Below, piece by piece: positions 61,120 through 64,000 of a stretch of DNA of 64,000 nucleotides. Source of the DNA: Haloferax sp. Atlit-12N (GTDB taxonomy: Archaea > Halobacteriota > Halobacteria > Halobacteriales > Haloferacaceae); the NCBI RefSeq assembly GCF_003383095.1, contig NZ_PSYW01000005.1, positions 183,526 to 247,525 on the forward strand, in the 5' to 3' direction. The translations under genes were made by a program, and so were the position numbers. Position 1 is the stretch's first letter, and every line of letters begins with the position of its first letter. The notes beneath the pieces were generated by a model. It worked only from the letters and a program-made list of their open reading frames with translations, was not told where the DNA came from and did no database searches.

Positions 61120-62343
61120 ATGGAGCGGTACGACCTCCTGTACAGACTGTACGGGAACTTCGACGCGGACGCGGTCCGGGACGCACAGGACTTCGTCGAC
61201 CTCTTGCCGCCGCTCGGCTCGCCGGTGGCGCTGTCGCACTGGCAGGCGGTCGACGACGAACTCACGGCGAAGAAAGACCGCATCCGCCGGGCGCTCTCCG
61301 ACGGCGACCGCTACGCCGAACTCGCCGCGCGCGCGACGCGGGACCAGGCGTTCACCGCCCTCGACCTCTACACGAAGTACGGCCGGGCGGTGAACGCGCT
61401 CGTCCTCGACGTGGACGAGACGCTGCGCTCCGCGGGGCAGACGGACAACGAGATTCCGCGCGAGGTGCTGCACCTCCTCACGCAGTTCCACGAGCGAGGC
61501 GTCCCCATCGTCATCTGTACCGGCCAGACCCTAGAGAACGTCAAGGGCTTCGCCATTCAGGGGCTGGGCAACGAACTCGTCCACTCGGGGGACGTGAGCA
61601 TCGTCTACGAGGCGGGCACCGGCGTCTTCACGCCCGGTCACGGACCCGACACGAAGCGGCTCCTCTACGAGACGCTCGACGACCCGGTGCAGTCGGTCTT
61701 CGAGTCGGTTCGCGGGCGCGTCATCAGCGACCTGCCCGACGCGCTCCGCGGCGGCGTTCACCTGCAGGGCAACGAGTTCAACGTCACGCTCAAGCCGAAC
61801 TTCGAGACCGGCAGCGACGACGCCGAGGAAGTCATCGACGGCGCGCTCGTCTACCTGCTGGACCTCCTCGGCGAGGCGCTCACCGACGACCCCGCCGGCC
61901 CCGACTGGGCGCGGGCGTACTTCGCGGAGCGCGACCCGGAGATCGCGGGCGTGCTCGATGACCGCGACGCGCTTCCCGACTCGGAGACGGCGGAGATTCC
62001 CGAGGACGTGCGGCGGACCCTCAAACGCGTGACGGTCGCGTACTACCACGCCGACGCCGCGGAGCTCTCCGCGGTCGACCTGAACAAGGCGGCGGGCGTC
62101 CGCGCCGCGCTCGACGTGCTCGGGGTGGACAACCCCTTCGTCCTCGTGATGGGCGACTCGAAGTCCGACCTCGACGTGATGACATGGGCCGCCGAAAACG
62201 AGTGTGGGCTCGCGGCGGCTCCCGAGCACTCCTCACCGGGAGTGCTCGAACACGTCCGCGAGACCGACGAGCTGGTGTTTCCCCGAGGCGACGCCGCCTC
62301 GGTGCTCCGGACCGCCTACGCCCTCAATCTCCTCGTCGACTGA
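61120..62343 (+). CDS. HAD-superfamily hydrolase
   Basis: A 407-residue protein. An N-terminal helical region of about 95 residues (YDLLYRLYGNFDADAVRDAQ) precedes a HAD core. Motif I is ALVLDVDETLRSAGQTDNE (DxD), motif II lies in VPIVICTGQTLENVKGFAI, and motif IV is VLVMGDSKSDLDVMTWA. The large cap carries LQGNEFNVTLKPNFETG, reminiscent of the Cof/sucrose-phosphatase branch. Probably a sugar-phosphate phosphatase, but the substrate cannot be named. Unusual in length because of the N-terminal part. Confidence 0.8.
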   Translation: MERYDLLYRLYGNFDADAVRDAQDFVDLLPPLGSPVALSHWQAVDDELTAKKDRIRRALSDGDRYAELAARATRDQAFTALDLYTKYGRAVNALVLDVDETLRSAGQTDNEIPREVLHLLTQFHERGVPIVICTGQTLENVKGFAIQGLGNELVHSGDVSIVYEAGTGVFTPGHGPDTKRLLYETLDDPVQSVFESVRGRVISDLPDALRGGVHLQGNEFNVTLKPNFETGSDDAEEVIDGALVYLLDLLGEALTDDPAGPDWARAYFAERDPEIAGVLDDRDALPDSETAEIPEDVRRTLKRVTVAYYHADAAELSAVDLNKAAGVRAALDVLGVDNPFVLVMGDSKSDLDVMTWAAENECGLAAAPEHSSPGVLEHVRETDELVFPRGDAASVLRTAYALNLLVD

Positions 62344-62372
62344 GGTGGCCGCGCCGGACCGGCGTCTGGTGA

Positions 62373-62921
62373 TTACACCGTGCACATCCCGATGTCGCCA
62401 CCGTCCGAGCCGTCGCCGGTGTCGTCGGTGGTCGAACCGTCGTTCGTGGAGTCGTCCGTGCTGTCGTCGGTCGAGTCGTCGGACGAGTTCTCCTCGGTCG
62501 TGCTGTCGTCAGTCGAATCGTCGGCAGACGAGTCGTCGCTGTCGTTGCTGTCGTTGCTGTTCGACTTCGAACTGCTACGCTTCTTCTTCGAGGACTTCTT
62601 CGTCGTCGAGTCGGTGTCGTCGTCGGTGACGGTCTCGACCGTCTCGAACGAGCCGCTCGCGTTCTCGGAGTCGCCGGCAGACGAGTCGGGGTCGGAGGCT
62701 CCCGCGTCACCCGAGTTATCGGCGACGACGGGCTCTTCTTCGACTTCGGGTTCGTCGTCCGGCGCGTCGTCAGCGGCGGGGTCGGTCACGTCCGCACCGA
62801 TACTTCTATCGGCATCGTCGGCGGGGGAGGGCGTCTCGGGCGTGTTCACGCCGCCGGACAGGAGGGCGAACACGACGATGACGAGGACGACGGCACCGAC
62901 GCCGAGTTGGCCGAGGTTCAT
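62373..62921 (-). CDS. membrane-anchored Ser/Asp/Thr-rich low-complexity protein
   Basis: A 182-residue protein. MNLGQLGVGAVVLVIVVFAL is a single membrane anchor; the rest is an acidic, disordered exterior domain. A Lys/Ser patch (TTKKSSKKKRSSSKSN) interrupts it. After that come repeats of the DDST type and a final GGDIGMCTV containing the only Cys. It is probably a surface protein with O-glycosylatable Thr/Ser, or a spacer. Its ATG overlaps the stop of a 22-codon upstream ORF as ATGA. Confidence 0.7.
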   Translation of the reverse strand: MNLGQLGVGAVVLVIVVFALLSGGVNTPETPSPADDADRSIGADVTDPAADDAPDDEPEVEEEPVVADNSGDAGASDPDSSAGDSENASGSFETVETVTDDDTDSTTKKSSKKKRSSSKSNSNDSNDSDDSSADDSTDDSTTEENSSDDSTDDSTDDSTNDGSTTDDTGDGSDGGDIGMCTV

Positions 62922-62986
62922 CGCGCGGCCTCCCGGGAGTCGGGGTCGGTTCCCTGTGTCGGAACATCGGTGGCAGTCAGAGACAT
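62918..62986 (-). CDS. 22-codon upstream ORF coupled to the Ser/Asp-rich protein
   Basis: Minus-strand ORF starting MSLTATDVPTQGTD and ending REAAR-stop; its TGA overlaps the next ATG (ATGA). GCAAATAAC about 25 bp before its ATG places transcription start at the ATG. It is either a small protein or a leader ORF controlling the anchored protein by re-initiation. Confidence 0.5.
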   Translation of the reverse strand: MSLTATDVPTQGTDPDSREAAR

Positions 62987-63326
62987 GGTTCGACTTGTTA
63001 TTTGCGTCCCGAGGGTTTCGTTACGAATCGTCTACCCTCGACACCGATGCGGCCCGGGTTTCGTCGGACGGAGAGCGAACCACCGTGACGGACTCGTCCT
63101 CCGAAGTCGTCACGGGATACGAAAATTCGGGTTCCTAACCCGTGTTAATCCGCGAATACCGCGTCGTTCTGAGTGTCTATTTTCGACAGATACTCACCGT
63201 GAACTGAATGTCCGGAAATCCTGTGGTTATCGGCCGGCTACGGAGTGTCTGATGGCGGGTGTCTGGGTCGGCACTTCCCGCCGGTCCGTCTCCGCAGTTA
63301 TCTCCTCGGAGCGCGTATATTCACCA
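62987..63326. other. non-coding gap between divergent genes, with a strong hairpin
   Basis: No convincing ORF lies in these 340 bp. CCGTGACG (63083-63090) and CGTCACGG (63108-63115) form a perfect 8-bp inverted repeat. With one bulged base the inner ACT/AGT extends the stem to 11 pairs. The flank after it (63117-63200) is comparatively AT-rich. It may be a regulator site for either divergent gene or part of a small RNA. Confidence 0.35.
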
Positions 63327-63773
63327 ATGACTGCCTCCATCGACAGAATCGTCTCGCGGGTCTCGCGGTGGCCCGGCGTCGAGACCGCGCCGCACCGCTT
63401 CGGGGGAACGGAGTTCCTCGTCGCCGGCAGGGAAATCGGCCACGTCCACGACGCCGGCGTCGTCGACCTCGCGCTCACGAAGCGCGTCCGCGACGTGCTC
63501 CTGACTGACGGCCTCGCGGACCCGCACCACGTGCTCCCCGATTCGGCGTGGGTGACCTACCGCGTCCGAAGCGCCGCCGACGTGCCGGGCGCGATGCGCC
63601 TGCTCAGACTCGCGTACCTCTGGCGACTGCTCGCGCTCCGCCGCCGCGGCGTCGACATCGACCCGTCGGCGGACCCCGAAACCGACCTCCGGCGACTCGA
63701 CTTCCCCGCCGACCTCGACGCGCTCGTCCGAGAGACGTTCCGCGACTCGCTGGACCGACGCGCGCCGGTCTGA
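63327..63773 (+). CDS. luciferase-domain (DUF5519-like) protein
   Basis: A 148-residue protein from the ATG at 63327. It contains RWPGVETAPHRFGGTEFLVAGREIGHVHD, KRVRDVLLTDGLADPHHVLP and WVTYRVRSAADVPGAMRLLR. This is the small alpha/beta unit annotated luciferase domain, named for a weak resemblance to fungal or arthropod proteins. It is not a bacterial-type luciferase. The conserved His and Arg residues suggest binding of a small ligand. Function unknown. Confidence 0.72.
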   Translation: MTASIDRIVSRVSRWPGVETAPHRFGGTEFLVAGREIGHVHDAGVVDLALTKRVRDVLLTDGLADPHHVLPDSAWVTYRVRSAADVPGAMRLLRLAYLWRLLALRRRGVDIDPSADPETDLRRLDFPADLDALVRETFRDSLDRRAPV

Positions 63774-63819
63774 CCGCGCCCCGCGAGGCCCGACCGGAGA
63801 CATGTCTCGGTCGGAAAAA

Positions 63820-63832
63820 CTTTACTAACGTC
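63820..63832 (+). promoter_or_regulatory. TATA box of the gluconate dehydratase gene
   Basis: ACTTTACTAACG is centred about 25 bp before the ATG at 63850, which fits a leaderless transcript. Confidence 0.45.
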
Positions 63833-63849
63833 CGAGTAAACCACTCTGC

Positions 63850-64000
63850 ATGGGTAAGAACTACGCGGAGTTACACGATCCGAACGCGGAGTACACGATG
63901 CGAGAGCTGTCGGCGGAGACGATGGGCGTGACGGCCAAGCGCGGCGGCGGCCGCGACGTCGAAATCACCGACGTGCAGACGACGATGGTCGACGGCAACT
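63850..64000 (+). CDS. gluconate/sugar-acid dehydratase (enolase superfamily), N-terminal fragment
   Basis: The first 50 codons are visible before the window ends: MGKNYAELHDPNAEYTMREL, then VTAKRGGGRDVEITDVQTTMVDGN. This matches the start of the haloarchaeal D-gluconate dehydratase (Gad) of the semi-phosphorylated Entner-Doudoroff pathway as I remember it. The catalytic residues lie beyond the window, so other sugar-acid dehydratases of the family remain possible. Confidence 0.7.
   Translation, partial: MGKNYAELHDPNAEYTMRELSAETMGVTAKRGGGRDVEITDVQTTMVDGN

Noticed and set aside
62430..62560. Short periodic repeats resembling a CRISPR or satellite array
   Set aside because: The repeats are the codons of DDST-type peptide repeats within a coding sequence, without spacers or constant repeat length.

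Overview
The window is a GC-rich haloarchaeal chromosome segment, most probably from a Haloferax species. The proteins are strongly acidic, most genes have a TATA-like box 25-30 bp before the start codon with almost no 5' UTR (leaderless mRNAs), and the gene order (ileS, dhaKLM, glp cluster, aglB ... aglJ, leuA, ilvBN, ilvC, leuCDB, glpR-pfkB-ptf, fba, gad) is the order I remember from Haloferax volcanii. No rRNA, tRNA, CRISPR array, transposase or integrase was recognised.

Layout. 1-4.5 kb: housekeeping and unknown genes (TraB-family fragment, glycerate 2-kinase, ArsR-type membrane regulator, BFN nuclease, thioesterase, Tat lipoprotein). 4.5-8 kb: ileS behind a long leader. 8.2-18.2 kb: glycerol and dihydroxyacetone use: dhaKLM, a convergent HPr gene, an unusual polytopic membrane protein plus glpK, and glpABC. 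18.5-23 kb: an Orc/Cdc6-like ATPase, phosphoglycolate phosphatase, HEWD protein, methyltransferase, zinc-ribbon protein and a DUF368 (PopT-type) membrane protein. 23-41.6 kb: a protein N-glycosylation locus bounded by aglB (oligosaccharyltransferase) and aglJ (first dolichol-phosphate glycosyltransferase). Between them lies a cassette unlike the H. volcanii agl genes: four glycosyltransferases, a hexapeptide acyltransferase, a Wzx-like flippase and six alkaline-phosphatase/sulfatase superfamily proteins. 41.7-44 kb: small haloarchaeal genes. 44.3-52.7 kb: branched-chain amino acid biosynthesis (leuA, ilvB, ilvN, ilvC, a repeat protein, leuC, leuD, leuB). 52.8-59.9 kb: fructose PTS and degradation (glpR, pfkB, ptfC, ptfA, ptsH1, ptsI, ptfB, fba). 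59.9-64 kb: small proteins, a HAD hydrolase, a Ser/Asp-rich anchored protein, a luciferase-domain protein and the start of gluconate dehydratase.

How it works together: PEP feeds PtsI, then the HPr proteins, which can phosphorylate both PtfA/PtfB/PtfC (fructose uptake) and DhaM (dihydroxyacetone phosphorylation). GlpK and GlpABC send glycerol to dihydroxyacetone phosphate, and Fba joins both routes to glycolysis/gluconeogenesis. GlpR, encoded with pfkB, is the likely common repressor.

The most striking find is a pair of related leader regions before ileS and ilvB. Each has a promoter exactly 37 nt ahead of a leaderless small ORF that ends in rare tandem Ile codons (ATT ATT). The stop codon lies in a GC-rich hairpin. 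A second small ORF follows and overlaps the start of the main gene, which has a GGAG ribosome-binding site. This looks like an archaeal translation-dependent attenuator for branched-chain amino acids. A second oddity is leuA, whose promoter-proximal ATG is in a different frame from the rest of the enzyme.
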